From Haloprofundus salilacus (GTDB lineage: Archaea; Halobacteriota; Halobacteria; Halobacteriales; Haloferacaceae): a stretch of 64,000 nucleotides of DNA. Positions within the stretch are counted from its first letter, which is position 1. Every line of letters starts with the position of its first letter. This document shows, one piece after another, positions 33,684-42,347 of the stretch. The position numbers and the translations under genes were made by a program. The stretch covers positions 1,922,001 to 1,986,000 of the forward strand of contig NZ_CP083723.1 in assembly GCF_020150815.1 (NCBI RefSeq), written 5' to 3'. Below the pieces are notes generated by a model. That model did no database searches. It saw nothing but the letters and a program-made list of their open reading frames with translations, and was not told the DNA's origin.

Positions 33684-35837
33684 TTAGTTGTCGCGGCGGA
33701 CCGCGAGGAGCGCAGCGGCGATGAGCGCGATGAGAGCGACGATGACACCGAAGCCGGGGGTGTCAGTTTCCGTGGTCTGCTCTCCACCAGTCGTGGTCTC
33801 CTCGGGGGTTTCCTCGGTGGTCGTTTCCGTGGTTTCCTCGGTGGTGGTTTCCGTCGTCGTCGTCTCAGTCGTCTCGGTGGTGGTCGTCGTCTCGCCACCA
33901 GTCTGCGTGCCGTTCACGATGGTCGCGTCGTACTCGGTGTCGCCAGCGAAACCAGAGCCGTCCTGGTCGTTGAGCGACAGCGTGAAGTTCGTACCTGCTT
34001 CGAGGTCAGAGAAGTCGAAGGACGCGTTGAACGTGCCGTTCTGACTGACCGTCGTAGTCTGCGTTTCGACGAACGTGTTAGATGCACCGGACTCACTCTG
34101 CGCGCGGATGCGGATCTCGGAGCCAGGCGCGATCGAGGTCTCGCCCTCGACCGTACCGTTCTCGGAGGCAGCAACCTCAACGACATCGTTGTCGTTGGTG
34201 TTGAGCGTTGCCTCACGGTCGACAACCTCGAAGGTCGAACCGACAGTGACGTCGTCATCTTCGACAAGGTCGCCACTTGCAGTCAGCGAGACGTTGAATT
34301 CTTTACCGCTGTCGAACGTGACGGTGTCACCGTTCTCGCGGGTGAGCTCTTCAGATTCCGTGTCGACGACGACGAAGAGGTTGTTGTTCTCGTCGTCGAG
34401 AACAACGTCCTCTGCGGTCAGCTCAGTCGATGCAGCCTCACGGTTTGCACCGGGGTTCATCTCCTCAACGGTGATGGTAAGGTCGTCCGTGTCGCCACGT
34501 TCGAGAGCTCCGAAGAAGCCGGAACCCTGAATCTGGACGACTGCGATGTCGTCTTCAGCGACCGTGTCGGACTGCGTGATTTCGCCGTTCTCGATAGCTT
34601 CGAGGACGTCTTCACGCGAATTATCGCTGTCAACTGCACCAGCGGGCGCAGTCCACGACTGAGCATCCTGGATGGAGCTCTCCGTCACAGCGAGAGTACT
34701 AACGTCCGTCGAGTCGACATCGCTGTCGTCAGCGAAACCGGACGGACCTGCTTCGATGTCGTAGTTGGCCGTGTCGAGAATGCCAGAAACACCGATGTTG
34801 CTCTCGTTGTTGAAGGCGGTGACAGACGAGTCGTCGTCGCCCGAGAGACCGTAGTTGTTCGCTTCAGTCGGGTTGTACGTGTTGATGGTGACGTTCGCAA
34901 CGCCGTCCTCGTCCTCGTCGACGACGGTAGCGTTGACGACGTAGCCGTCGTCGTTGCTACCGATGAGGATGTCGGCTTCTGTCGTGTCATCCATCTGGAC
35001 CTGGAAGGTCGCGGTGTCACCGGATTCGACGTTCACGCTGTTCGGGAGCGAGACAGACTGGGTGACTTCCTCAACCTCAATGGACGTGGAGTCCTCTGCG
35101 GTCGTATCAGCGACCGAGAACGTGAAGTTGTACTGGCCAGGGCTGACATCAGAGAAGTCAGCCGTGTAGTCATCGCCCTTGTTGAAGTTCTGGAGGACAA
35201 CGTCGCCGTCGTCGTTCTCAGTGACCTGGAAGTCTTCCGCTCCAGGGCTTTCGACTTCGTTACCCTCGAAGAGGGCGGCGATCTCGTCGTTGTCTAGGCC
35301 CTCTGCTTCGACGACGAGGTCGAACTCGGATCGAACGGCGGAGTCAACGTTGAGCTCCGTCTCGCTGCCCTCGTCAATCGTCTCCTCCTCGAAGGAGGCA
35401 GAGATGTCCTGCTCCGTGACGTCGAAGGAAGCGCTGCTGAGAGTGGTACCAGATTGGTCACTATCAACAGTCCCGTCAGTCACCGAGAGAGGCGTACCAC
35501 GGTTGTCAGCCTCAACGAGTGCGTAGGAACCGGTTCCGAGGGAACTGGTGTCGATGATGGCCGAACCGTCTGCATCCGTAGTGAACGAGTAGACGGTCGA
35601 ACCGAGGGAGCCGTCATCAACGGTACGAATTTGGTAGCTTACTTCTGTACTTTCACCGCTGTCAACGTAGAGCTCCTGACCCTGGTAAAACAGACTCCCA
35701 GAATTGAGGTCTGAATCAGCGTCAGCAGCATTTGCCGCAGCAGCCGTTCCTGCAAACGCGACGGTCCCCGCGAAAACGGAGAACACCATCAGCGCAGCAA
35801 GGAATACTGCACGGAACTTCTGTGTTGTTTGTGTCAT
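33684..35837 (-). CDS. csg: S-layer glycoprotein with PGF-CTERM tail
   Basis: A protein of 717 residues and the likely main cell-surface lattice protein. A Sec signal peptide covers about 1-35 (MTQTTQKFRAVFLAALMVFSVFAG ... AAA). The mature part is highly acidic with several immunoglobulin-like repeats and N-glycosylation sites (for example NFT, NVT, NES, NGT). A Thr/Glu-rich linker of about 50 residues near the C-terminus is a probable O-glycosylation zone. PGFGVIVALIALIAAALLAVRR is the PGF-CTERM signal for archaeosortase A. ATG 35837 is preferred over ATG 35861. Codon use is unusually AT-tolerant for the window, as seen in highly expressed genes. Confidence 0.93.
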   Translation of the reverse strand: MTQTTQKFRAVFLAALMVFSVFAGTVAFAGTAAAANAADADSDLNSGSLFYQGQELYVDSGESTEVSYQIRTVDDGSLGSTVYSFTTDADGSAIIDTSSLGTGSYALVEADNRGTPLSVTDGTVDSDQSGTTLSSASFDVTEQDISASFEEETIDEGSETELNVDSAVRSEFDLVVEAEGLDNDEIAALFEGNEVESPGAEDFQVTENDDGDVVLQNFNKGDDYTADFSDVSPGQYNFTFSVADTTAEDSTSIEVEEVTQSVSLPNSVNVESGDTATFQVQMDDTTEADILIGSNDDGYVVNATVVDEDEDGVANVTINTYNPTEANNYGLSGDDDSSVTAFNNESNIGVSGILDTANYDIEAGPSGFADDSDVDSTDVSTLAVTESSIQDAQSWTAPAGAVDSDNSREDVLEAIENGEITQSDTVAEDDIAVVQIQGSGFFGALERGDTDDLTITVEEMNPGANREAASTELTAEDVVLDDENNNLFVVVDTESEELTRENGDTVTFDSGKEFNVSLTASGDLVEDDDVTVGSTFEVVDREATLNTNDNDVVEVAASENGTVEGETSIAPGSEIRIRAQSESGASNTFVETQTTTVSQNGTFNASFDFSDLEAGTNFTLSLNDQDGSGFAGDTEYDATIVNGTQTGGETTTTTETTETTTTETTTEETTETTTEETPEETTTGGEQTTETDTPGFGVIVALIALIAAALLAVRRDN

Positions 35838-36397
35838 GGTTTTGTGCTTAGTCGGCGACAACCACTTTCGCCCGTGCCTGGATACCGAAACGCCCAGCGG
35901 AGTGCCGGACTTGGCGAGGGATACTCGTCGATGCCACCATGGGTAGGGGTACGCTCAAATGCTTATCCTCTCATTATAAATGCTTTGTGGTAAATAACGG
36001 GATTTGTCAATCAGTCACACGGCCGAATTCAGGAGGGAGAGCGCCTCTGCTGCAGATACAGGGTTAAGTATTTTGTGTCTGACTTCTTCAATTGTTGATA
36101 GCTCCAATCCGAGGTTTTACCGCCTGACACCCGAAAAACCGGAGGTTTACCGGAATATGCGAAAAGTGGGTCGTCGAGGCGGGTGCCGGATTAATTTCTA
36201 AACCAAACTGTGTGGTTCGGTGGACGTTCGTCTCAATTATCGTGTACATCGAGGTCCGCGTTCGGCTGCGTGTATATGTCTACGTGTACGCGTGGACGAC
36301 CATACTTGGTCCGCACCACGAAGAATCGGGATTCCGCCTGCGAGAGGGCGGAGCGAAACTACGCCAGGTCGCGACCACGTCGAGAACGGCGAGTTAA
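35838..36397. other. S-layer gene upstream region and gene-free stretch
   Basis: A 560-bp interval. It contains the S-layer promoter (next entry) and a leader of about 110 nt. The remaining 36000-36397 is AT-richer and shows only short unsupported frames. The 3' end of the VOC gene lies at 36398. Confidence 0.5.
35973..35982 (-). promoter_or_regulatory. TATA box of the S-layer gene
   Basis: On the minus strand CATTTATAAT is a near-ideal archaeal TATA box. Transcription would start about 25 nt downstream, near 35948, giving a 5' leader of roughly 110 nt before ATG 35837. Most genes in this window instead look leaderless. Confidence 0.6.
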
Positions 36398-37195
36398 TTA
36401 TGCTGGGAACAGCGAGTCGGCGTCGAAGTCGCGCTCCAGTACCTCTATCTCGTGGCCGTCGGGATCCGTCGTGAACGCGTACTTGTTGTCGCACGAGGCG
36501 GGGTCGCGGTAGTCGTCGGCCTCGCGCTCTATCAGCGTCTCCCAGTACTCGGAGAGTTCGTCGGCGCGGACAGCGAGGTGGCCCCACGCGTCGCCCATCT
36601 CGTAGCTGCGGCCGTCGTAGTTGTACGTCAGTTCGACGGCCATCGCTTCTTCCGCGCTTCCCTCGGGCTTCACGAAGTAGTTCGCGAAGGTGTCGGACTC
36701 CCAGCGCCCAGTGTGCTGGTACTCGAACTTCCGCGTCCAGAAGCCGAGCGCCTCGTCGGCGTCCTCGACGCGGATCATCGTGTGGTCGAGGCTCCAGCGC
36801 GCGCCGAGCTCCGGGTCGCGCTTGACGATCTCTATCTCGTGGCCGTCGGGGTCTTTGACGAACGCGTACCGTCCGCCGCAGGACTCGGGGTCGCGGTAGT
36901 CCTCGACGCCGTTGTCCATCAGTTCCTGATAGGCGTCTTCGAGTTCGCCCTCGGGCACGCGCACGGCGATGTGTCCCCACGCGTCGCCAACGTCGTACTC
37001 GTCGGTGTTGTGGTTCTCGGTCAGTTCGAGCATCGCGCCCTCTTCGTGCATCTCCTCGGGACCGATGTAGACGTTGGTGAACGTGTCGGCCTCCCAGCGG
37101 TCCTTCTCCTCGTAGTTCAGGTTCGTCTTGTACCACTCGAGCGACTCCTCCAAGTCGCCGACGCGGATCATCGTATGATCGAGTACTCCGGACAT
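36398..37195 (-). CDS. VOC-family protein with two glyoxalase domains
   Basis: A protein of 265 residues with a tandem repeat of the VOC fold. Each half begins LDHTMIRV and ends in a DPDGHEIE(I/V) strand with the metal Glu; the intervening DAWGHIAVRV and DAWGHLAVRA carry the metal His. Glyoxalase I is the nearest recognised enzyme (methylglyoxal-thiol adducts), with both domains keeping the ligands. ATG 37195 (MSGVLDH) is the domain-proximal start; the frame continues upstream to 37321 without family similarity. Substrate not certain. Confidence 0.88.
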   Translation of the reverse strand: MSGVLDHTMIRVGDLEESLEWYKTNLNYEEKDRWEADTFTNVYIGPEEMHEEGAMLELTENHNTDEYDVGDAWGHIAVRVPEGELEDAYQELMDNGVEDYRDPESCGGRYAFVKDPDGHEIEIVKRDPELGARWSLDHTMIRVEDADEALGFWTRKFEYQHTGRWESDTFANYFVKPEGSAEEAMAVELTYNYDGRSYEMGDAWGHLAVRADELSEYWETLIEREADDYRDPASCDNKYAFTTDPDGHEIEVLERDFDADSLFPA

Positions 37196-37536
37196 ATCTG
37201 GGGGAAGGGTCGGAACGTCGAAAAGAATACCGGAGGCGGAACCGCCTCGCCGGTGCAATTCGAATGACCGTCCCGTCTTCGCGACTCGGTCGGCACTCCC
37301 CATATAGTCGATCCTCTCCATGGTCGACGCCCCATACAGTCAGTTCACCGTATAGTCGTCTCACCGTATAGTCGACTCGTCTGGTCGAGCACTCCGAACG
37401 TGTGGTCGGGGGATCTGTTGACGATTCGACGTGGTTTAGTCGCCTCAAACGGCCGGTCCCTTCCGATATCCTCCGAGGATCATACTCGACGGAGACGGCC
37501 GAGAGGGGCTACTCGGATGCGAAACTCGAATGCCGC
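37196..37536. other. Region upstream of the VOC gene with short imperfect repeats
   Basis: A 341-bp interval with no gene. Around 37300-37375 the motif TATAGTCG or TACAGTCA recurs four times: about 37303, 37335, 37352 and 37368. The last two follow CACCG and are 16 bp apart. The 3' end of nhaC lies on the other side. Confidence 0.5.
37300..37376. repeat. Degenerate 16-bp repeat (CACCGTATAGTCG)
   Basis: TCACCGTATAGTCG occurs twice in tandem (about 37346-37359 and 37362-37375), with related TACAGTCAG and TATAGTCGA copies just before. Each copy contains TATA, so on either strand they could be repeated promoter-like elements or operator sites for the VOC gene. Confidence 0.45.
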
Positions 37537-39156
37537 TCAGTCGTCGGCGACGTCGCTTTCCTGCCGCGTCCGGCGCGCCGCCTGCGGAGAGAGACCCTTC
37601 CGTTGTGCGTCGAGTTCCGAGAGTCCGTAGACCAGCGCGACCAACAGCACGAGTCCGACGGGTAGCAGGGCGAGCGGCGTGATACCGGTCATGCCGTAGG
37701 CGAGAAGCAGCACCGACGCGACGAACACCACGGTGACTGCGTAGTATAGTTGCGTGCGCACGTGGTCAATGTGATCCGCGCCCGTGAACGTCGACGAGAG
37801 GATGGTCGTGTCGGAGATGGGCGAGGTGTGGTCGCCGAAGATGGCGCCGCTGAACACCGTGCCGACGGCGACGGGGATGAGTTCGGGCGACTGCCCGCCG
37901 ATACCCCACGCCAGCGGAATCGCTACGGGCGTGACGATGGCCATCGTTCCCCACGAGGTGCCGGTGGAGAAGGCGATGAACGCGGATGCAAAGAGGATGA
38001 CCAGCGGCAGTAGCGTCGGTGTCACGATACCTTGTGCGATGCCGGTGACGAACTCGCCGGTGCCGAGTGCGCTCGTCGTGAGGCTGATGGACCACGCGAG
38101 CACCAAAATGGTGACGGCAGTCAGCATGATGGAGAAGCCGTCGACGAGCGAGTCCATGCACTCATCGAGCGAGAGCACGTCCGAGATACGCGCCAATGCC
38201 ATTGCGGCGACGACCATGGCGAACGACCCCCAGACGAGCGCCGAGGCGAAGTCGGCGTTTCCGGCAATCTGGATGAGCGTCCGGTCGGGTGCGTACCCCG
38301 TCCACACCGCACCGGTGATGGCGACGGCAACCAACACGAGTACCGGCACGATAAACATCCGTAGCTGCGGGTTGTCGCCGTTCGGTTCGCCCAGGTTCTC
38401 CTCGATGCTCTGGAGCGGAACTGCGCCCTCGCGGAGTACGTTGCCGGTCTGCCACGAGCGGTGCTCGGCGTCGAGCATCTCGCCGAAGTCACGCCCGGTG
38501 ACGACGATGATGAACACCATCGCGATGGCGAACAGACAGTACATGTTGAACGGGATGCTCTGGAGGAAGGCGACGAACGCCGTCGGCACTCCCCCTTCGC
38601 CGCCGGTGATACCCGCCTGCTGGTAGCCTTCCTGCACCATGCTAATCTGGTAGGCGACCCAACTGGAGATACCGAACGTCGCGACGGGCGCGGCCGTCGA
38701 GTCGACGATGTAGGAGAGTTTCTCCCGGGAGATGCGCAGTTCGTCGGTGATGTCGCGCATCGAACTGCCGACGACGGCCGTGTTGGCGTAGTCGTCGAAG
38801 AACCAGACGAGGCCGAGCAGCCACGCCATGAGCCCTGCTTTTCGCTGACTGTCGAGGCGCTTCGTCGCGAACCGCGTGATGGCGAGCGAGCCGCCGGTCC
38901 GCCAGATGAACGTCACGCCCGCGCCGAGCAGCAGCGTGAATATCAGGATCTGAGCGTGGAAGACGCTGCCGTCGGGAGGCGCGATGGACTGGGCCACCCA
39001 CGTGAACGTCTGGACGATTCCCAACCCGCCGGAGTAGATGACGCCGCCCGACCAGACGCCCAGAAAGAGCGCCAGTATCGGCTTCCGCGTGATGATGGCG
39101 AGTACGATAGCCAGCAACGGTGGAATGAGTGATACTGCTCCAAATTCGGATACCAT
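37537..39156 (-). CDS. nhaC: NhaC-family Na+/H+ antiporter
   Basis: A membrane protein of 539 residues with about 12 spans. Family motifs are AIITRKPILALFLGVWSGG near the start, WFFDDYANTAVVGSSMRDITDELRISREKLSYIVDSTAAPVA with the conserved DDYAN acidic site, and ASAFIAFSTGTSWGTMAIVTPVAIPLAWG, then FSGAIFGDHTSPISDTTILSST. It would export Na+ in exchange for protons. The TATA element may lie near 39185 on the minus strand (CTTTAATT). Confidence 0.93.
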   Translation of the reverse strand: MVSEFGAVSLIPPLLAIVLAIITRKPILALFLGVWSGGVIYSGGLGIVQTFTWVAQSIAPPDGSVFHAQILIFTLLLGAGVTFIWRTGGSLAITRFATKRLDSQRKAGLMAWLLGLVWFFDDYANTAVVGSSMRDITDELRISREKLSYIVDSTAAPVATFGISSWVAYQISMVQEGYQQAGITGGEGGVPTAFVAFLQSIPFNMYCLFAIAMVFIIVVTGRDFGEMLDAEHRSWQTGNVLREGAVPLQSIEENLGEPNGDNPQLRMFIVPVLVLVAVAITGAVWTGYAPDRTLIQIAGNADFASALVWGSFAMVVAAMALARISDVLSLDECMDSLVDGFSIMLTAVTILVLAWSISLTTSALGTGEFVTGIAQGIVTPTLLPLVILFASAFIAFSTGTSWGTMAIVTPVAIPLAWGIGGQSPELIPVAVGTVFSGAIFGDHTSPISDTTILSSTFTGADHIDHVRTQLYYAVTVVFVASVLLLAYGMTGITPLALLPVGLVLLVALVYGLSELDAQRKGLSPQAARRTRQESDVADD

Positions 39157-39229
39157 GCTATGTCACATCTTTGCACTCAATTAAAGCTGTTCTGCTCTCT
39201 CGCGAGAGAAACGACCGTTGCGCGCCACC

Positions 39230-39688
39230 TCAGCGGTAGAACCACCACCCGACCGCCCACAGCGCGGCAGTGCCGACGGGGAGCGCGAGGCGGCCACCCG
39301 CCTGCGCGAAGCCGAGCGCGAGAGAGAGTTGGCCGACTCCGGCGATGACTAGCAACCCGCCGGTCACGCGCGGGTCCTCGCGGTCGAACAGCACGCCGAC
39401 GGCCGCGCTCGTCGTCGCGAGCAGGAAGGCGACGACGCTCGCGGGCCACGCCCGGAGGTACGCCGGGAGCGACCCGAACCCGCCCGTGAACTCGAACAGA
39501 TACGAAGAGATCGAGACGACACTTCCGGAACTCGGGTCGACGAGTCCCCACGGAAAGACGAGCGTCGCGGGGCGACCGCCGACGAGGAGGACGCTCCACG
39601 GGAGCAGCCACAGCGACAGAAGAACGAGGAGAGTCCGCGGCGTCGTCGGCGTCCGACCGGACTCGCGTTCGCGGGAAGCGGACGCCAT
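39230..39688 (-). CDS. Haloarchaeal membrane protein (TIGR04206-like)
   Basis: A protein of 152 residues with four to five membrane spans. It includes LLSLWLLPWSVLLVGGRPATLVFPWGLVDPS, which resembles the TIGR04206 family of haloarchaeal membrane proteins, and a final AALWAVGWWFYR. It lies 6 nt after the GTPase gene on the same strand, so it is likely co-transcribed. Function is unknown. Confidence 0.72.
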   Translation of the reverse strand: MASASRERESGRTPTTPRTLLVLLSLWLLPWSVLLVGGRPATLVFPWGLVDPSSGSVVSISSYLFEFTGGFGSLPAYLRAWPASVVAFLLATTSAAVGVLFDREDPRVTGGLLVIAGVGQLSLALGFAQAGGRLALPVGTAALWAVGWWFYR

Positions 39689-39694
39689 CCGGCG

Positions 39695-40804
39695 TTACTT
39701 TCGAGCGACGATGCGGAGCACGTCCTCGTCTTCGAGGACGTGGTCCTTGCCGACCTGCTGTTCGTCGTGTTTGGCACTCGGCCCGGAGACGCGGGCGAAC
39801 TTGAACCGCTCTTCGAGGTTCGCGCCGAGTTTTCGGCAGGCGTCGCCGACGGTCATCCCGCGGCGGATGACGAGCGGTTCCTCGTAGTCGGTTCCGCGGC
39901 CCGGCTTGTTCATGTAGACGCGGATGAGGCCGAGCGCTTCCCACATCTCCTCTTTCAGCCCGTCGAGTCCCTTCTCCTTCTCGGCACTGATGAACGTCAC
40001 CTCCTCGGGGTCGAGTCCCACCTCGCGGAGGTTCTCGTACACCGTCGGCAGGTAGTCGCGGTCGATGAGGTCGGCTTTGTTCACCGAGACGATGGAGGGC
40101 AGATACACCCGGTTGTCCATGATGCCGTCGATGAGTTCGTCGATGGAGGGGTTTCCTCGGACGGTGACCTCGGCGTTGACGTAGCCATACTCGCGGAGCA
40201 CGTCCTTGATGGTCTGTTCGTCGAGTTCGACGGAGTCGCTTCTCGTGACGTTGATGCCGCCTTTGATTTGCTTGGAGATAGTGAGACTCGGCGGTTCGGT
40301 GTCGAGTCGAATCTTGTTGTAGTACAGCTCCTCGCGGAGTCGCTCGTACTGTTCGACCTCGAACACCGAGAGCATGAACACGACGAGATCTGCCGTCCGG
40401 ACGACCGAGAGCACCTCCCGACCGCCCCCGCGCCCGTCGGCGGCGCCCTCGATGAGCCCCGGCACGTCGAGTATCTGGATGTTCGCCCCCCGGTACTGGA
40501 GCATCCCGGGGTTGACGTTCAGCGTCGTGAACTCGTAGGCGCCCGTCTCGCTGTCGGCGTTGGTCAGCGCGTTGATGAGCGTCGACTTTCCGACGCTCGG
40601 AAAGCCGACCAGCGCGATGGTCGCGTCGCCGGTTTTCTCGACGGCGTACCCCTGTCCGCCGCCCGCGGAGGACTGGTTTTCGAGTTTCTCCTTTTTCTCC
40701 GAGAGCTTCGCCTTCAGTCGACCGATGTGCGCCTCAGTCGACTTGTTGTACGGAGTGGTGGCGATCTCCTCTTGGATCTCTTCGATCTCCTCCTCCAGTC
40801 CCAT
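39695..40804 (-). CDS. Obg/DRG-type GTP-binding protein
   Basis: A protein of 369 residues. It begins MGLEEEIEEIQEEIATTPYNKSTEAHIGRLKAKL, the DRG N-terminus. The G domain shows G1 GFPSVGKSTLINALT, G2 region YEFTTLNVNPG, G3 DVPGLIEG, and G4 NKAD. A C-terminal TGS domain is clear (LIRVYMNKPG ... VIRRGMTVGDACRKLGANLEERFKFARVSGPSAKHDEQQVG). DRG proteins act with translating ribosomes. ATG 40804 is the family start; longer upstream frame residues are basic and unlike it. Confidence 0.94.
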   Translation of the reverse strand: MGLEEEIEEIQEEIATTPYNKSTEAHIGRLKAKLSEKKEKLENQSSAGGGQGYAVEKTGDATIALVGFPSVGKSTLINALTNADSETGAYEFTTLNVNPGMLQYRGANIQILDVPGLIEGAADGRGGGREVLSVVRTADLVVFMLSVFEVEQYERLREELYYNKIRLDTEPPSLTISKQIKGGINVTRSDSVELDEQTIKDVLREYGYVNAEVTVRGNPSIDELIDGIMDNRVYLPSIVSVNKADLIDRDYLPTVYENLREVGLDPEEVTFISAEKEKGLDGLKEEMWEALGLIRVYMNKPGRGTDYEEPLVIRRGMTVGDACRKLGANLEERFKFARVSGPSAKHDEQQVGKDHVLEDEDVLRIVARK

Positions 40805-40896
40805 CGTCGTAGGTTCCGCCGCGTGTGTCGAAAAACCCTTTCCTTCCGCGCCGACGCTCTCGTCTCCCCTCCGCCGTTCCATCGGCTCTCGAAGTT

Positions 40897-40976
40897 CGTT
40901 CTTCCTTCTGCCCTCACCCCTCGTTGTCCTTCTAGCCCTCGAACTGCTCTCTCCCCCCGTTGTCCTTCCAGTCCTC
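40897..40976. repeat. Three degenerate pyrimidine-rich repeats upstream of the GTPase gene
   Basis: CGTTCTTCCTTCTGCCCTC (40897-40915), CGTTGTCCTTCTAGCCCTC (40922-40940) and CGTTGTCCTTCCAGTCCTC (40958-40976) are related copies on the plus strand. The second and third share CGTTGTCCTTC exactly. They lie in the 5' region of the minus-strand GTPase gene. Confidence 0.5.
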
Positions 40977-40988
40977 AAATTTTTCTTG

Positions 40989-41007
40989 CGCGTGCGTAGC
41001 GCACGCG
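40989..41007. repeat. 8-bp perfect hairpin
   Basis: CGCGTGCG (40989-40996) and CGCACGCG (41000-41007) pair around a TAG loop. It follows an A/T-rich AAATTTTTCTT on the plus strand. It may be an operator or an RNA hairpin in the short interval between divergent genes. Confidence 0.4.
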
Positions 41008-41087
41008 AGAGCACCAACTCACCACGTAATCCCGATTCGGTATCGTTATACGTCGCAAAGTTGACTGGTTCGACGAGCCTGATTTCG

Positions 41088-41291
41088 ATGCCCAACCCGG
41101 AGAAACTTCGAGACAGCACGCAAATAGTCCTCCCCTGTACGTCGCTCGATGGCCTCCGAGAGGAGTTGGAGTCGCAGTTCACGGTGACGGTTTTCTCGCG
41201 GGAGAACGCGCGCTGTCGCATCATCGGGAGTCCGGTCGAGATCAAAGCCGCCAGCGAGTTCCTTGGTCGCCACGGCATCAGACTGCGATAG
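41088..41291 (+). CDS. Small haloarchaeal protein (VNG_1110C-like)
   Basis: A protein of 67 residues: MPNPEKLRDSTQIVLPCTSL, then FTVTVFSRENARCRIIGSPVEIKAASEFLGRHGIRLR. The pattern (RDSTQIVLP ... RIIGSPVxIK ... FLGRHGI) matches the conserved haloarchaeal family I know as VNG_1110C. A TATA-like CGTTATA lies about 40 nt upstream. Function is unknown. The call rests on remembered family pattern, so it is moderately sure. Confidence 0.7.
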   Translation: MPNPEKLRDSTQIVLPCTSLDGLREELESQFTVTVFSRENARCRIIGSPVEIKAASEFLGRHGIRLR

Positions 41292-41342
41292 GGGCCGAGC
41301 GCCCACCGAAGCGCTTCTTATCGTCGGGCCGCAAGAGCCGAC

Positions 41343-41729
41343 ATGGACGAGAATCCGGGACTCTCCGAACAGTATCGGACGGCTAGCCCGTGGCCGTTCT
41401 TTATCGCACTCAGCATCCCACTCGCGGAGGCTGGTATCCTGTTCAACCTCTTTTCGGTCGCCGTCGGCGGACTGCTGCTGTTCTTCGGCTGTAGCGCCGG
41501 GATGCTCCAAGAGGCGGGCTACGTCGACCGACCGTGGAGAGCGCTCGTCGTCTCGGCGCTGCTCGTCTTCGCTCTCGGCGGATTTCTGCTCTACGCCGAC
41601 GCACAGGTCGCAAACGAGGCCGTACAGCTCGCAGAGCGCGGCTACGCGGTCCTCGTCGCGGGCGTCATCCTCCTGCTCGTCGGCCTCTTCGGCGAGGTGT
41701 TCGTCGACGACCAGGAGTTCGCCGTCTGA
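41343..41729 (+). CDS. Cox-cluster membrane protein (DUF7541-like)
   Basis: A protein of 128 residues with four hydrophobic spans, starting MDENPGLSEQYRTASPWPFFIALSIPLAEAG. Such proteins accompany haloarchaeal cytochrome oxidase genes. TATA-like CTTCTTATCG lies about 28 nt upstream, so the mRNA is probably leaderless. It precedes the 41778 gene by 48 nt. The link to oxidase assembly is inferred from location only. Confidence 0.75.
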   Translation: MDENPGLSEQYRTASPWPFFIALSIPLAEAGILFNLFSVAVGGLLLFFGCSAGMLQEAGYVDRPWRALVVSALLVFALGGFLLYADAQVANEAVQLAERGYAVLVAGVILLLVGLFGEVFVDDQEFAV

Positions 41730-41777
41730 CCGGGCTGAACCAACAATCTATTTGACCGCCGTCCGTTACGGTCCACT

Positions 41778-42299
41778 ATGGCGAACACGAACACGAACAA
41801 AATCTTCGACAGGGAGACACTGCTCGACCTGACGGTGAACATGATCCCGCTATTCATCATTCTGTTCTTCGTCGTGCTCTTCCTGCTCTACCAGCCGTGG
41901 GGCGGAGACCTGTTCCCCACCGCCATCATGGTCGGACTCCACGTCGTGCCGTTCGTCGGCCTGGCGATACTGACGTACGTCTCCGGGAAGGCTATCGCCG
42001 GCGCCGAGAAGTCCTCGACGGTGTACTACCCCGGTCAGGCCGGGATGTCGGGCGCGGAGATGACGCATGGCGAGTCCGAAGCGGACGGAGACGACCACGA
42101 AGACGCGCAGGCGCTGGAGTCGGGGACCGAACCCGACGGCGAACTGACCGACAATGCAGCGTCGGACGGCGACGCGGACGCCGACGTGGACGCCGAAACG
42201 ACCCTCGAGACGGACGAGGAGACGGCGGCCGAAGGGACCGAAGCCGACGAGTCAGAAACCGTCGAAACAGACACGACAGATCGCCAGCAGACGGACTGA
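41778..42299 (+). CDS. Cox-cluster membrane protein with acidic tail (DUF6684-like)
   Basis: A protein of 173 residues. Two membrane spans (about 20-40 and 50-70: MIPLFIILFFVVLFLLY and VGLHVVPFVGLAILTYV) are followed by about 85 residues of Asp, Glu, Ala, Thr and Ser. The N-terminus (MANTNTNKIFDRETLLDLTVNMIPL) and the placement directly before subunit I match the haloarchaeal DUF6684 family. TATA-like CTATTTGAC lies about 28 nt upstream. Probably an oxidase accessory factor, by context. Confidence 0.78.
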   Translation: MANTNTNKIFDRETLLDLTVNMIPLFIILFFVVLFLLYQPWGGDLFPTAIMVGLHVVPFVGLAILTYVSGKAIAGAEKSSTVYYPGQAGMSGAEMTHGESEADGDDHEDAQALESGTEPDGELTDNAASDGDADADVDAETTLETDEETAAEGTEADESETVETDTTDRQQTD

Positions 42300-42347
42300 C
42301 GGACGGCACCCGAATCTTTCTTTACCCTGCGATTCTGAGCACTCCCT

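Noticed and set aside
36004-36201. 65-codon frame upstream of the S-layer gene
   Set aside because: The composition is not haloarchaeal (few acidic residues), there is no TATA element in place, and the area is the S-layer regulatory zone.
36452-37267. 271-codon plus-strand frame opposite the VOC gene
   Set aside because: The VOC frame has clear metal-binding motifs; the opposite frame is a hydrophobic shadow created by GC-biased codons.
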